The notes: a model not told the origin generated them from the letters alone. DNA of 40,005 nucleotides from Calothrix sp. MO_192.B10 (GCA_030065055.1 JASJDS010000069.1:1-40005); one strand, 5' to 3'. Shown: positions 1 through 9,267, counted from the first letter of the stretch. Program-made: numbers and translations.

Positions 1-2
1 AA

Positions 3-113
3 CGTCTTGTTAATCAGTGTAATCCATCTACATCTGTGAGCAAACAATTGTACCATGCTACTGGACGATTAAAATCGTCTATCTCTCGTTTTCATCCCCT
101 GCCTAAAGGCTAG
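3..113 (+). pseudogene. C-terminal tail of a truncated ORF, possibly IS200/IS605-related
   Basis: An open frame enters from the left edge and stops at 111-113 after 36 codons. The tail ends in HPLPKG, and its last codons are encoded inside the hairpin at 96-116. I recognise the hairpin as typical of IS200/IS605-type ends, but I cannot identify the protein itself. It could equally be a chance frame running into an element end. The bases to the left of the window would decide this. Confidence 0.3.
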
Positions 114-116
114 GGG
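96..116. mobile_element. Hairpin resembling an IS200/IS605-family end
   Basis: CCCCTGCC and GGCTAGGGG pair with a single bulged base around an AAA loop. A subterminal imperfect hairpin with a CCCCTAGCC-type arm is common at IS200/IS605 ends in cyanobacteria. Only one end lies in the window, so the assignment is tentative. Confidence 0.4.
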
Positions 117-144
117 CTTTCAACTTCGTCTATGGTAAAGCTTT

Positions 145-651
145 TTATTTGATAAATGGTAGAAGGTCGAAATCCTGACGTATTTCCAGAAGGGAGCGAT
201 GAAGTAAAGATTCATAATTGAGAAAAGGGTAATATTTTCTTGTACCACGAGTCTTGAACCAGATGGTTATAACTTCTGGTAGCAGTCGCGGTAACACGAA
301 CAAAATTGAGCTATAAAGCCATAAAACCCCATGTTGTTTAATTAAATCTTCATACATAATATCTATTGCAGGTCTTATTTTGGGGTCTTTTCGAGTACGT
401 ATGTAATCACCAAACTTGTAGTCACTTGTCCAAAAACTTAATAGTAATAATTTAATTTCGTCATACATATTGGTGTCACAACCAAGAACAATATGAGAGA
501 TATCATGCGCCAACAATATTTGGGCAAATTCTGGGGGTAATTCTCTAGGGTCAGTAACACTAGAATTGACCTCATAATACTCTTCTAATCCTTGCTGAAG
601 AGTCTGATTACTATATTTTTTGGTGTAATTAGGGCGAAGATGCTTATTCAT
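145..651 (-). CDS. COQ4-like protein
   Basis: The protein has 168 residues. It carries H49-D50-x2-H53 followed by exactly 11 residues and then E65, which matches the HDxxH-x11-E metal-ligand motif described for the COQ4 family. COQ4 proteins help ubiquinone synthesis in mitochondria. A cyanobacterial homologue (Alr8543 of Nostoc PCC 7120) is known structurally to bind an isoprenoid ligand, but its role in cyanobacteria is unclear. Around residues 108-132 there is a hydrophobic helix-rich stretch. The gene is on the same strand as the cpe genes downstream of the HD hydrolase, but a 284-bp spacer holding a repeat separates them, so it is probably a separate unit. The family call rests on the motif plus overall helical character. 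I could not do an alignment. Confidence 0.55.
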   Translation of the reverse strand: MNKHLRPNYTKKYSNQTLQQGLEEYYEVNSSVTDPRELPPEFAQILLAHDISHIVLGCDTNMYDEIKLLLLSFWTSDYKFGDYIRTRKDPKIRPAIDIMYEDLIKQHGVLWLYSSILFVLPRLLPEVITIWFKTRGTRKYYPFLNYESLLHRSLLEIRQDFDLLPFIK

Positions 652-768
652 TAAAAATAATACGATACGATAGTGTTTCGTAAATCAAGATTACGTTCGA
701 CGTGCATTACATTTGTTGCTCAAAGGAAATTAAGTCATATCATGTCCAGTTCAACACTGATAATTAAA

Positions 769-892
769 TGTAGGTTGGGTAGAACGAAACCAAACCCAAC
801 AAAAGTTTGATTGTGTTGGGTTACTCTACTCTTCGAGAAAGCTTCGCTTACGAGAAGCCCCTTCGGGTCTACGTCCCTCAACCCAACCTACA
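769..892. repeat. Intergenic inverted-repeat element (TGTAGGTTGGGT ends)
   Basis: Perfect 12-bp terminal inverted repeats, TGTAGGTTGGGT at 769-780 and its complement at 881-892, bound a 124-bp unit. The inside contains a further palindromic stretch around 835-865. No target duplication is visible. The left part is related to the 52-bp repeats at 18600 and 22485. It fills most of the 652-935 gap. Confidence 0.6.
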
Positions 893-935
893 ACTCTTGT
901 TCTGGCTCTTACACACATTTTTTAGTTCACCCCCT

Positions 936-1358
936 CTATCTACCACCAAGGCGGAGCCAAGCTTTATGATACTTTTCAAGTCTGGAGAGATCCCTTTGCT
1001 TTAAATCAGGAATTCGACAAAGATTCATATTATCTGTTAAATCCGCCAACTTCACTTCCCGCGCAATTTCATTAACACTGACTCGCTCAATATAAGCTTC
1101 GTATTCCTCACCTTCTCTGTGGGTTAAACAATCAATTGCTTGAACCACAGATTCCGAGAATCCCTCAGCACGTAAATCCTCCAGTGCCCAAGTAGAATCT
1201 TCCACTACATCATGCAGCACCGCCGCGATTTTCGCCTCCATAGAAGAAACGGCAAACATTAACGTTAATGGATGCAGCACATAAGGCAATCCATTTCTCT
1301 GTTGTTGTCCTTTATGTGCTGACACTGCAATTTCTAATGCTCGTTGAATGTCTGCCAT
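936..1358 (-). CDS. Small SpoT-like HD-domain hydrolase
   Basis: This 140-residue protein is a stand-alone HD domain of the RelA/SpoT hydrolase type. Visible signatures are AxxAHxGQxR-like residues near 12-21, Y-x-x-HP at about 26-30, LHDVVEDS at about 48-55 (HD plus ED), and a KLADLTDN motif near 103-110. No synthetase or TGS domain is present, so it is similar in size to small alarmone hydrolases and Mesh1-like proteins. Its substrate may be (p)ppGpp or another nucleotide, which sequence cannot settle. It starts 11 bp after the cpeZ stop on the same strand, so it is very likely co-transcribed with the phycoerythrin lyase genes. That placement is unusual for a nucleotide hydrolase. Confidence 0.8.
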   Translation of the reverse strand: MADIQRALEIAVSAHKGQQQRNGLPYVLHPLTLMFAVSSMEAKIAAVLHDVVEDSTWALEDLRAEGFSESVVQAIDCLTHREGEEYEAYIERVSVNEIAREVKLADLTDNMNLCRIPDLKQRDLSRLEKYHKAWLRLGGR

Positions 1359-1369
1359 CTTCTTATTAT

Positions 1370-1978
1370 CTATTTCGGCTGATTCTTCATAATCAGTTCT
1401 AACCTAGATAAAGCACTAGTTGCAGTTTCCTTTACATAGATATCTACAGATTCATCATTTACAAGCTCGGTAAGTACTGCTTTTGCCCTATCATCACCAA
1501 TGGAAGCCAACGCATTGGCGATCGCCACAGCTAATGCTACATTATCAGTAGTATTTAATGCTTCTACCAAAATATCAAAGGCAGGAGGACCCACTTCCCC
1601 TAATGCCATTACCGATGCAATATGTACCACAGGGTTGGGGTCATGCAGAGATTTTTTCAATCCTTCTAAACCTTCAACTGGAAAAGGTTCTTCTCGATAG
1701 TTAACCGCAATCTGAGCCAAGGCTTTAGCACAACTACCCCGGATGGTAACATTATCACTGTTGAGTAAAGATTCCACCACCAGGGGAGCCGTATCCGCAC
1801 CAATTGCACCTAGGGTTTTAACAGCCGCTCGTCGATAAACCACATCTTCATCCGCCAGAATCCCCATAAGTTTAGGGATTGTGGTTTCATCACGAGTATC
1901 AACTATTTCCCACATAGCTCTGTCCCGTAAGTTGGGGTTGGGGTGTTTTAATTGTTGAAACAGTGTGTCTTGAGTCAT
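1370..1978 (-). CDS. cpeZ: Phycoerythrin bilin lyase component CpeZ (HEAT repeats)
   Basis: The 202-residue protein is made of HEAT/PBS-lyase repeats, for example the helical pairs around residues 15-60, 62-95 and 105-170. Its length and position directly after cpeY match CpeZ of other phycoerythrin-containing cyanobacteria. CpeZ works with CpeY in attaching phycoerythrobilin to phycoerythrin and acts in chaperone/lyase complexes. The start codon is preceded immediately by four copies of a 7-bp A/T unit and shows no Shine-Dalgarno sequence, so its translation may depend on cpeY read-through or on an unstructured leader. The next gene, an HD hydrolase, begins 11 bp later. Confidence 0.88.
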   Translation of the reverse strand: MTQDTLFQQLKHPNPNLRDRAMWEIVDTRDETTIPKLMGILADEDVVYRRAAVKTLGAIGADTAPLVVESLLNSDNVTIRGSCAKALAQIAVNYREEPFPVEGLEGLKKSLHDPNPVVHIASVMALGEVGPPAFDILVEALNTTDNVALAVAIANALASIGDDRAKAVLTELVNDESVDIYVKETATSALSRLELIMKNQPK

Positions 1979-1980
1979 TC

Positions 1981-2007
1981 GATTTTAGATTTTAGATTTT
2001 AGATTTT
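1981..2007. repeat. Heptamer tandem repeat (GATTTTA)n abutting the cpeZ start
   Basis: Nearly four copies of GATTTTA with period 7 end two bases before the cpeZ start codon on the other strand. They occupy the place where a ribosome binding site would be expected. Confidence 0.8.
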
Positions 2008-2009
2008 GC

Positions 2010-2095
2010 GGAAAGTTGTCAGGAGGAGCCAGCACTGTAGACGGGTTTCCCGTCGCAGGTGACTGGCGTTGGTTTCCCTCCGTAACAAACTTTCC
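2010..2095. repeat. Large imperfect palindrome between cpeY and cpeZ
   Basis: Three nested arms fold into one long stem. The outer arms are GGAAAGTT near 2010 with AACTTTCC ending at 2095. The middle arms are GCCAG at 2028-2032 with CTGGC at 2063-2067. The tip is GACGGG-TTT-CCCGTC at 2040-2054. It is the main content of the 195-bp cpeY-cpeZ spacer. There is no T-run after the stem on the minus strand, so it looks more like a processing or stability element, or a REP-like insertion, than a terminator. Confidence 0.65.
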
Positions 2096-2173
2096 AAGAC
2101 GGATTGGGGTTGACACAATAATTTGTGTGCAAGTTATAAAAATTAAGAGTTGGAATTTAAACTCAAAACAAAA

Positions 2174-3439
2174 CTATATATTTCCTGCTTTCTCCCTAAT
2201 TATCCAATCTTGGTCATTAGCAGCAATTTCCCGCACACTGGTGTCGCCTAGTTTTTCCAAAGCTATTAAGGAAGCGTACTTTAAATCCCAAATTTTAGTT
2301 TCCATACAGGTTTTCAATTCAGGAATAGCCCTGGCATCACCCAACTCACCCAAAGCAATGGCTGCTGCTGTCCGGGATTTTTGAAATTGGGGTTCCCGGT
2401 TATACAATGCTTCTATAAATACATCATAAGCGGGGGCATATTTTAACCACCCCAATAATTTAACCACATGGTAATGTGCCCCATAGTCATTGTGGGCTTC
2501 CTGGGCATAAGTCGCCATTAAAGCTTCACTGGCAACATCGCCATAGGTATCTAATAAAGTTTGTGTCGCCAGATAACAACGCCCAAAATCAGTTTCATAT
2601 AGTTCGCGAATGGCAAACTCCAAGGTTGGAGTTTGATCATATTCATGGACTAAAGTCAAGTCTTGGGGGCGATCGCAAATTACCCTATCTAAGTATGTCT
2701 CAATATCTGCAAAAGCGATCGCTCCATCTGGAACCCCTGCTTCGGCTAACATCCGAATTCCCCGCAGTCGAAATACCAAAGACACCGGACATTTGGTAAT
2801 CTCCGGTATGGCATCATAATACCGAACATCAATTAAATCTTGAATGCATAATCTCCGGGCATATACGTTGGGATGTTGTAAAAAATCAGTCACCTGACCC
2901 ATAGATAAACTATCGCCAGTGAATCTATAGATAGTAGCGATCGCAGCACTGGCAATGGTTTTATCATCGTCATCTACAAACTTACGAATCCGTTCCAAGG
3001 CGGGCTTATAGTCTAACTTTGCCAGGGTATGGATAATTACTCGATAAGTTTGTTCTGGCTTATCTAATAACTGGGCAATTTCTTCCAAGATATCTGCATC
3101 CTGAGTACCAATTTCTCCAATTGCCCACACAGCATTTTCCACCGTATAGCAGTCATTATCTGCCAGACATTCCCGAATTACTGGTAATGCTTGGGTAGCT
3201 TCTAGCCGTCCCAGGGACTCCACAGATTTTCGCCGCACAATCCGATTTTCCAGCGAAGGTTCAGTATTCTGTACCGCCCTCATCAGAGCATTAATAGAAG
3301 CCTCAGTGGGGAAATTAATCAAGTGGGAAGCAGCAATGTAGCGAGAGTCATCTTCTCCCAACTTATCTAGAGGCGTGTCTAACAGGGCTATAGCCTCTTC
3401 TTCGGTGAGATTAAATAGCTTGAAAAAGCGTTTATCCAT
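2174..3439 (-). CDS. cpeY: Phycoerythrin bilin lyase CpeY (HEAT repeats)
   Basis: The product has 421 residues with HEAT/PBS-lyase-like repeats along most of its length, such as those near residues 20-60, 65-105, 108-145 and 350-410. Size, repeat family and location downstream of cpeBA and upstream of cpeZ fit CpeY. CpeY ligates phycoerythrobilin to Cys82 of the phycoerythrin alpha subunit, helped by CpeZ. The start chosen gives MDKRFFKLFNLTEEEA, a natural N-terminus for this family, although no clear ribosome binding site precedes it. The gene lies about 395 bp after cpeA on the same strand, and the spacer contains an inverted repeat that could end or trim the cpeBA message. Confidence 0.88.
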   Translation of the reverse strand: MDKRFFKLFNLTEEEAIALLDTPLDKLGEDDSRYIAASHLINFPTEASINALMRAVQNTEPSLENRIVRRKSVESLGRLEATQALPVIRECLADNDCYTVENAVWAIGEIGTQDADILEEIAQLLDKPEQTYRVIIHTLAKLDYKPALERIRKFVDDDDKTIASAAIATIYRFTGDSLSMGQVTDFLQHPNVYARRLCIQDLIDVRYYDAIPEITKCPVSLVFRLRGIRMLAEAGVPDGAIAFADIETYLDRVICDRPQDLTLVHEYDQTPTLEFAIRELYETDFGRCYLATQTLLDTYGDVASEALMATYAQEAHNDYGAHYHVVKLLGWLKYAPAYDVFIEALYNREPQFQKSRTAAAIALGELGDARAIPELKTCMETKIWDLKYASLIALEKLGDTSVREIAANDQDWIIREKAGNI

Positions 3440-3834
3440 AAAACTTAGCTGTTAATCTTGAAGTTCCTGAGCCAATCCGATACACAACAAAAGTTATGAT
3501 TTACAAAATATTGGCTTTAACATAACCTCAGAGATACTTAAAGTAACGAGGCTTAAATAAATTAGAGGTGAGAATATTTTATCACGGAGCCAAATCCCTT
3601 ATTCCTCATTCCCATTAATTTATCAGACTTCTTCATTCACTATAAAAATCATCCCGTATGTATGCAATGCCTAATTCTTTATTACTTATTACTTATTACT
3701 TATTACTTATTACTTACAACAAACCTGGGAACTCTCAGAGCAATACTCAACCTGAAACAGCAAAGTAATGTCCTAAAAATTCCCAGGTATCAAATACCTA
3801 AATTTTAGTTAGATATTAGTGACCACAAAACCAA
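3440..3834. other. cpeA-cpeY spacer
   Basis: This 395-bp spacer has no credible gene. It holds a (TTATTAC)n heptamer array at about 3680-3716. It also has a perfect 9-bp inverted repeat, ACCTGGGAA at 3723-3731 and TTCCCAGGT at 3780-3788, just downstream of the cpeA stop. This may act as a 3' stabilising stem or partial terminator of the abundant cpeBA transcript. Confidence 0.6.
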
Positions 3835-4368
<534 letters not shown>

Positions 4369-4420
4369 TCAGTTCACTTGGCTAGTAGCGAATTGGCTAT
4401 TAGCCCATAGCGATTCGCGA

Positions 4421-5141
<721 letters not shown>

Positions 5142-5191
5142 GTTGTTGGTTGTTAGTTGTTAGTTGTTAGTTGACAGTTGACAGTTGACGG
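5142..5191. repeat. Heptamer array (GTTGTTA / GTTGACA)n
   Basis: Period-7 repeats first read GTTGTTA and then change to GTTGACA. It is one of several arrays of this heptamer class in the window (see 9205, 13323, 23031 and 23191). Confidence 0.8.
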
Positions 5192-5195
5192 TTTG

Positions 5196-5356
5196 AGTCT
5201 TCCCCTCCCTCACTCTTTCACTCCCCCACTCCTCCACTCCTCCACTCCTTCACTCCCCCACTCCTCCACTCCTTCCCTCCTTCACTCCTTCCCTCCTTCA
5301 CTCCTTCCCTCCTTCACTCCTTCACTCCTTCACTCCTTCACTCCTTCACTCCTTCA
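5196..5356. repeat. Pyrimidine-rich octamer array (TTCACTCC)n
   Basis: About 160 bp of C/T-rich sequence is built from CTCC-ended units that settle into period 8 (TTCACTCC and TTCCCTCC). An open frame runs through it but encodes only Ser/Pro/His repeats, so it is not a gene. A related array is at 33833-33930. Confidence 0.85.
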
Positions 5357-5360
5357 CCAA

Positions 5361-5397
5361 TAAAAAAATTACCTTCATTCCTACGCAGGAATGAAGG
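5361..5397 (-). terminator. Rho-independent terminator of the nblA-like gene
   Basis: A perfect 11-bp stem, CCTTCATTCCT with AGGAATGAAGG (5372-5382 and 5387-5397), surrounds a 4-base loop. On the minus strand it is followed by TAATTTTTTT. It lies about 50 bp after the nblA-like stop codon and would separate that transcript from cpeBA. Confidence 0.85.
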
Positions 5398-5445
5398 CTA
5401 TTTGCGTTCCCTTTGCTAATTCGGTCATTCATTTCATGACTTAGC

Positions 5446-5616
5446 CTAGGCTTGTTTGAGCAAATGCTTGACCAAATTATCCTTAACCATCATCTGGCGT
5501 AAAACCTCTAACAGAAAATTCTGAGCTTCCTCTTGGCTCAAATTTTTGACCTGCTCTTTCAAGGTTTGTAAGCGGAATTGCTGTTCTAAACTCAACTGGG
5601 TAGGAAATTCCATCAT
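5446..5616 (-). CDS. nblA: NblA-like phycobilisome degradation protein
   Basis: This 56-residue gene has a good Shine-Dalgarno sequence (AGGAG, 6 bases before the ATG at 5616; a second ATG follows directly). The product starts MMEFPTQLSLEQQF and has the NblA pattern: LSLEQQF near residues 8-14, an amphipathic helix through EQVKNLSQEEAQNFL, and a second helix with LRQMMVKDN. NblA is a small adaptor that binds phycobiliproteins and Clp chaperones and triggers phycobilisome breakdown under nutrient stress. It sits immediately upstream of cpeBA in the same direction with its own terminator, suggesting a role in phycoerythrin turnover. A second nblA next to cpeBA has, as I recall, been described in Tolypothrix. 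The family call is firm; the target is inference. Confidence 0.85.
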   Translation of the reverse strand: MMEFPTQLSLEQQFRLQTLKEQVKNLSQEEAQNFLLEVLRQMMVKDNLVKHLLKQA

Positions 5617-5944
5617 TTTTAACTCCTGATTTTGCTTGATTGATTATTGTTCTTTAAATACAAACAGCGACCAGTGATTTTCGCATTGCATTTACAGTTA
5701 TTAACGAAGTGTAGCACATGGATATATGTTTGTCTACTTTGTCAAGCTATATCGAATTTAAGCAAACAAAGTTAACATTCCGAGCTGAACTAGTATTTAT
5801 ACTCACTTTGAGCCTGATAATTTTTTATGAATATTAAGTGGATATGGATGTTGAAAACAGATACAATTCATACCAAATGGCAAGAAAATAAAATAAAAGT
5901 AAACGAATACCTCAAAATTAGATTGGCAGGAGTTATTACAATTG
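5617..5944. promoter_or_regulatory. Divergent intergenic region between the nblA-like and S-type lyase genes
   Basis: This 328-bp AT-rich spacer must hold both promoters. A TACAAT box near 5863 could be the -10 for the plus-strand lyase gene. On the minus strand a TTGACA at about 5747 is a possible -35 for nblA. No clear NtcA site (GTA-N8-TAC) with the right spacing was found. Confidence 0.35.
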
Positions 5945-6556
5945 ATGGATGCAATGCAATTTTTTCGGCTGAGTGCTGGTAGATGGAAATCTTCCCGGAC
6001 AACCCATCACCTGGCTTTTAAACGCTCAGAACTGGGAGAATCAGACATTCTTGTAGAAACCTTGGCTGCAGATGACCCAGAAATTATTGCCTTGTGTCAG
6101 ATGCACGAAATTGACCCCAGTTTGTCCATTGGTGGTTCTCGGGTACGTTGGTTGGGAACTATGGCTTGGGATCGGGAAGATGAAGAAAATCATGAAGGTA
6201 AAACTGCGTTTGCAATTGTCCCGTCAGCTGACAACCCCAGACAAGGGAGATTGCTCCGCGAGCGGGGTTATGCAGAAATTGTGCCTGTAGTTGGTCTTTT
6301 CCACATGGATGAAGAAGATGGATTGGTGCTGACAACAGAATATGAAACCATGAGTTCCATCGAGCGATTTTGGTTCCCTAGTCCCAATCTCCGACTCAGA
6401 ACCAGTACCGTGAAGAGATTTGGAGGGTTTAACACAGCATCCTTCTGTGCGGAAACTAGGGTAGAAGATACAGAAAATGTAGCTGTTGGGAATAGCTCTG
6501 ATGAAACTCAGAATATTTCCCAAGCACAACAGTTGTATTCCGTTTTAGGCTGGTAA
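5945..6556 (+). CDS. CpcS/CpeS-family (S-type) phycobiliprotein lyase
   Basis: This is an S/U-type bilin lyase, a lipocalin-like beta barrel that attaches phycobilins to Cys82-equivalent cysteines of phycobiliproteins. Family hallmarks seen are FFRLSAGRWKSSRTTHHLAF near the N-terminus, the acidic DPS-SIGG region about residue 60, an MAWDRE segment, and the ETMSSIERFWFPSPNLRLRTSTV stretch around residues 135-160, which carries the conserved ERFWF and R-x-S/T residues. The C-terminal 30 residues are Asn/Ser/Gln-rich and probably disordered. The start may be ATG 5945 or TTG 5942; AGGAG at 5928-5932 fits either. Its place opposite the cpe cluster makes phycoerythrin a likely target, but CpcS, CpcU, CpeS and CpeU cannot be told apart here. 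Confidence 0.85.
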   Translation: MDAMQFFRLSAGRWKSSRTTHHLAFKRSELGESDILVETLAADDPEIIALCQMHEIDPSLSIGGSRVRWLGTMAWDREDEENHEGKTAFAIVPSADNPRQGRLLRERGYAEIVPVVGLFHMDEEDGLVLTTEYETMSSIERFWFPSPNLRLRTSTVKRFGGFNTASFCAETRVEDTENVAVGNSSDETQNISQAQQLYSVLGW

Positions 6557-6560
6557 ATTC

Positions 6561-7127
6561 TTGAATTTCTTGTTAGATACTCTTGAATGTAATGGTACTT
6601 GCGTTCGTGGCTTAGAGTACTTGCATAAGGTACAACAGTTAGCCCTAGAGCCAAGGATGGTGGATGCGATGGATAATTTGCGCGATCGCATCCCCATTTG
6701 TACTTGGATTGGTGAAAATATTGATACTGTAAATACAGAGCTAAATTTGTATTTGCAAGCCTGTCACGAGTGTTTCTATCCCCACGAACGCAAGTATATT
6801 CAGATATTTGCAGTACCTCTAGCTCAATCCTTGGGAATTGATGGGTTATGTAATATATTAACCAACCCCATCACGATTTTGATTGATATTGGTCGCATAG
6901 CACCAGAAGATTGGTTAAGTATAGTGGTTCATGAATATGCCCATGCCCATCTGGGTGAATTTGGTCATAATCGTCGCTTTGCAGAAATTTTATGGCATTT
7001 ATGCTTAGGATTGGGTCTAGAACCACCAATTTGGGAGTTGGGAAGTGAATCTGAGTTGCGGAGTTGGCCTAATTGTAAATCTACCCTAGACCCCTTGGCT
7101 TTATGGCGCGGAGAGTCAATTCATTAA
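6561..7127 (+). CDS. Small zincin-like protein (HExxH)
   Basis: The 188-residue product carries H124-E-Y-A-H128 and a further His136, giving HExxH-x7-H inside VVHEYAHAHLGEFGHNRRF. This resembles the SprT/YgjP-type zinc metalloprotease motif. The N-terminal half is cysteine-containing and unfamiliar. Translation would begin at a TTG only 4 bp after the lyase stop codon, so the two genes are probably one transcript; a downstream ATG is also possible. I do not recognise a named family. A protease next to a bilin lyase and an nblA-like gene could take part in phycobiliprotein maturation or turnover, but that is only inferred from the neighbours. Confidence 0.65.
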   Translation: MNFLLDTLECNGTCVRGLEYLHKVQQLALEPRMVDAMDNLRDRIPICTWIGENIDTVNTELNLYLQACHECFYPHERKYIQIFAVPLAQSLGIDGLCNILTNPITILIDIGRIAPEDWLSIVVHEYAHAHLGEFGHNRRFAEILWHLCLGLGLEPPIWELGSESELRSWPNCKSTLDPLALWRGESIH

Positions 7128-7174
7128 TTATATTGCGAAGCGATCGCGAGCATCCTTGTCTTAAGATTAAAAGA

Positions 7175-7304
7175 ATGTAGAATGAGCGAATTTAGAATTT
7201 AGAATTTAGAATGGGCGAATTACGTGTAAGCAACGGGGATTTTACCCCGACGCAAAACGCGCTGCTTGTAGAAGCAGGGGAATTTAACCCCCAAAGTTGG
7301 TTAA
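7175..7304. repeat. Dispersed repeat, copy 1 (core AACGGGGATTTTACCC)
   Basis: From GAATGTAGAAT through AACGGGGATTTTACCC, CTGCTTGTAGA and GCAGGGGAA to TTGGTTAA, the sequence matches the stretch at 26128-26238 apart from scattered substitutions and a length difference in the AT-rich left part. Both copies lie just upstream of a plus-strand gene (prfC here, the peroxiredoxin there). Confidence 0.7.
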
Positions 7305-7328
7305 ACAACCTCTAATAAAGGAAAAATT

Positions 7329-7371
7329 GAAGAAGGAAGAAGGAAGAAGGAAGAAGGAAGAAGGAAGAAGG
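7329..7371. repeat. Heptamer array (AGAAGGA)n
   Basis: About six purine-only heptamers with period 7 lie between the dispersed repeat and prfC. Confidence 0.8.
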
Positions 7372-7505
7372 TTTGAGCGAGGTTTTGAGATGGGGTTTTT
7401 TACCCCTACAGTCAGAAGTTTGAACAACAGGACGCTCAAACCTCCTGATTTCAAAGTTCTGTCTTCGATAAAGTTAACTTAAGTAATAACCAAATAAACT
7501 TGATT

Positions 7506-9134
7506 ATGTCAACTGAACTTCAGACAGAAATACATCAAGCAGTTGAACATCGGCGTAATTTTGCCATTATTTCCCACCCAGACGCGGGTAAGACAACGCT
7601 GACAGAAAAGCTGCTGTTATATGGAGGTGCAATTCATGAAGCTGGTTCGGTAAAAGCCAGACGGGCACAGAGGAAGGCGACTTCTGACTGGATGGCGATG
7701 GAACAGCAACGGGGTATTTCTATTACTTCCACGGTATTGCAATTTGCATACCAAAACTGTCAAATCAATTTGTTAGATACCCCCGGACACCAAGATTTTA
7801 GTGAAGATACCTACCGGACTTTGGCAGCAGCAGATAATGCGGTGATGCTGATTGACGCGGCTAAAGGTTTGGAACCCCAGACAAGGAAGTTGTTTGAGGT
7901 GTGTAAGTTGCGGGGTATTCCTATTTTTACCTTTGTCAATAAACTTGATCGCCCGGGTCGGGAACCCCTAGAATTATTAGATGAGATCGAGCAGGAATTG
8001 GGTTTAAAGACCTATGCAGTGAATTGGCCCATTGGTATGGGCGATCGCTTTAAAGGTATATACGATCGCCATCAAGAACAGATTCACTTGTTTGAACGTA
8101 GCGCCCACGGTAGTCGGGAAGCTGTAGATACCATCGTGGATTTAGGGGATGCCAAAATTGAAGAGCTACTAGAACAAGACCTGTATTACCAACTCAAAAA
8201 TGACATTGAACTTTTAGAAGGGGTAGGGGAAGAGCTAGATTTATCCTTAATTCATCAAGGCAAAATGACCCCGGTATTCTTTGGTAGTGCCATGACCAAT
8301 TTTGGGGTGGAGCTGTTTCTGCAAAACTTTTTAGATTATGCCCTGAAACCCGGAACTCACAATAGTACTCTGGGTGAAATTCCCCCTACCTATCCAGAAT
8401 TTTCTGGGTTTGTGTTTAAACTGCAAGCAAACATGGACCCCAAACACCGCGATCGCGTGGCATTTATCCGTGTTTGTACGGGTAGGTTTGACAAAGATAT
8501 GACAGTGAATCATGCCCGCACTGGTAAAAGTATTCGCCTATCCCGTCCCCAAAAGCTTTTTGCCCAAGAACGAGCTTCCATTGATACAGCTTATCCTGGT
8601 GATGTAATTGGTTTAAATAATCCTGGGGTATTTGCCATTGGTGATACCATTTACACGGGTAAAAAGTTGGAGTATGAAGGTATTCCCTACTTCTCCCCCG
8701 AACTATTTGCCATGCTCAGAAATCCCAACCCTTCCAAATTCAAGCAATTCCAAAAAGGGGTGTCAGAATTGCGGGAAGAAGGAGCAGTACAAATTATGTA
8801 TTCAGTGGATGAAGCCAAACGGGACCCAATTTTAGCAGCAGTGGGTCAATTGCAATTGGAGGTAGTACAGTTCCGCTTACAAAATGAATATGGAATCGAA
8901 ACTATATTAGATGTATTGCCCTATAGCGTTGCCCGTTGGGTTGATGGTGGTTGGGAAGCATTAAATAAAGTTGGGCGTATTTTCAATACTACTACCGTTA
9001 AAGACAGCATGGACAGACCCGTGTTACTATTCCGCAACGAATGGAATTGTCAGCAATTGCAATCAGATCATCCCGATTTGAAATTGAGTGCCATCGCTCC
9101 AGTGGTTTCTGGGAAACAGCCGGTGTCAGAGTGA
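7506..9134 (+). CDS. prfC: Peptide chain release factor 3
   Basis: RF3 is a translational GTPase that recycles RF1/RF2 from the ribosome after termination. The G domain is complete: SHPDAGKTT (G1), QQRGISIT (G2), DTPGHQDF (G3) and FVNKLDR (G4), all in the first ~150 residues. The elongation-factor-like domains follow, with the RF3-typical [17 protein letters not shown] segment, and the C-terminus is about the expected length (542 residues). ATG 7506 gives [26 protein letters not shown]; the TTG two codons earlier is possible but less likely. It stands alone between repeat-rich spacers. Confidence 0.97.
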   Translation: MSTELQTEIHQAVEHRRNFAIISHPDAGKTTLTEKLLLYGGAIHEAGSVKARRAQRKATSDWMAMEQQRGISITSTVLQFAYQNCQINLLDTPGHQDFSEDTYRTLAAADNAVMLIDAAKGLEPQTRKLFEVCKLRGIPIFTFVNKLDRPGREPLELLDEIEQELGLKTYAVNWPIGMGDRFKGIYDRHQEQIHLFERSAHGSREAVDTIVDLGDAKIEELLEQDLYYQLKNDIELLEGVGEELDLSLIHQGKMTPVFFGSAMTNFGVELFLQNFLDYALKPGTHNSTLGEIPPTYPEFSGFVFKLQANMDPKHRDRVAFIRVCTGRFDKDMTVNHARTGKSIRLSRPQKLFAQERASIDTAYPGDVIGLNNPGVFAIGDTIYTGKKLEYEGIPYFSPELFAMLRNPNPSKFKQFQKGVSELREEGAVQIMYSVDEAKRDPILAAVGQLQLEVVQFRLQNEYGIETILDVLPYSVARWVDGGWEALNKVGRIFNTTTVKDSMDRPVLLFRNEWNCQQLQSDHPDLKLSAIAPVVSGKQPVSE

Positions 9135-9142
9135 AGGAGTAG

Positions 9143-9161
9143 GGGCGGGGTTTCCCCGCCC
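9143..9161. terminator. GC-rich hairpin downstream of prfC
   Basis: GGGCGGGG-TTT-CCCCGCCC forms a perfect 8-bp stem 8 bases after the prfC stop. There is no T-run, so it may be a stability hairpin. The same type of palindrome recurs at 22409-22435 as a repeat. Confidence 0.5.
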
Positions 9162-9204
9162 GGAGTGAAAGAGTGGTGGAGTGATGGAGGGAAAGACTCA
9201 AACT

Positions 9205-9267
9205 GTCAACCGTCAACTAACAACTAACAACTAACAACTAACAACTAACAACTAACAACTAACAACT
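9205..9267. repeat. Heptamer array (AACTAAC)n
   Basis: About eight period-7 copies. This is the reverse-complement form of the GTTAGTT arrays elsewhere in the window. Confidence 0.85.

Larger units (their letters stand above)
7128..7505. other. Repeat-filled spacer before prfC
   Basis: This 378-bp spacer contains one copy of a ~130-bp dispersed repeat (7175-7304) and an (AGAAGGA)n heptamer array. An open frame through 7297-7482 consists mainly of the purine heptamers and is not believable as a gene. No promoter for prfC is obvious. Confidence 0.6.

Noticed and set aside
5178-5363. 61-codon frame rich in Ser, Pro, His and Leu
   Set aside because: Entirely made by the period-8 C/T array; no ribosome binding site or conserved sequence.
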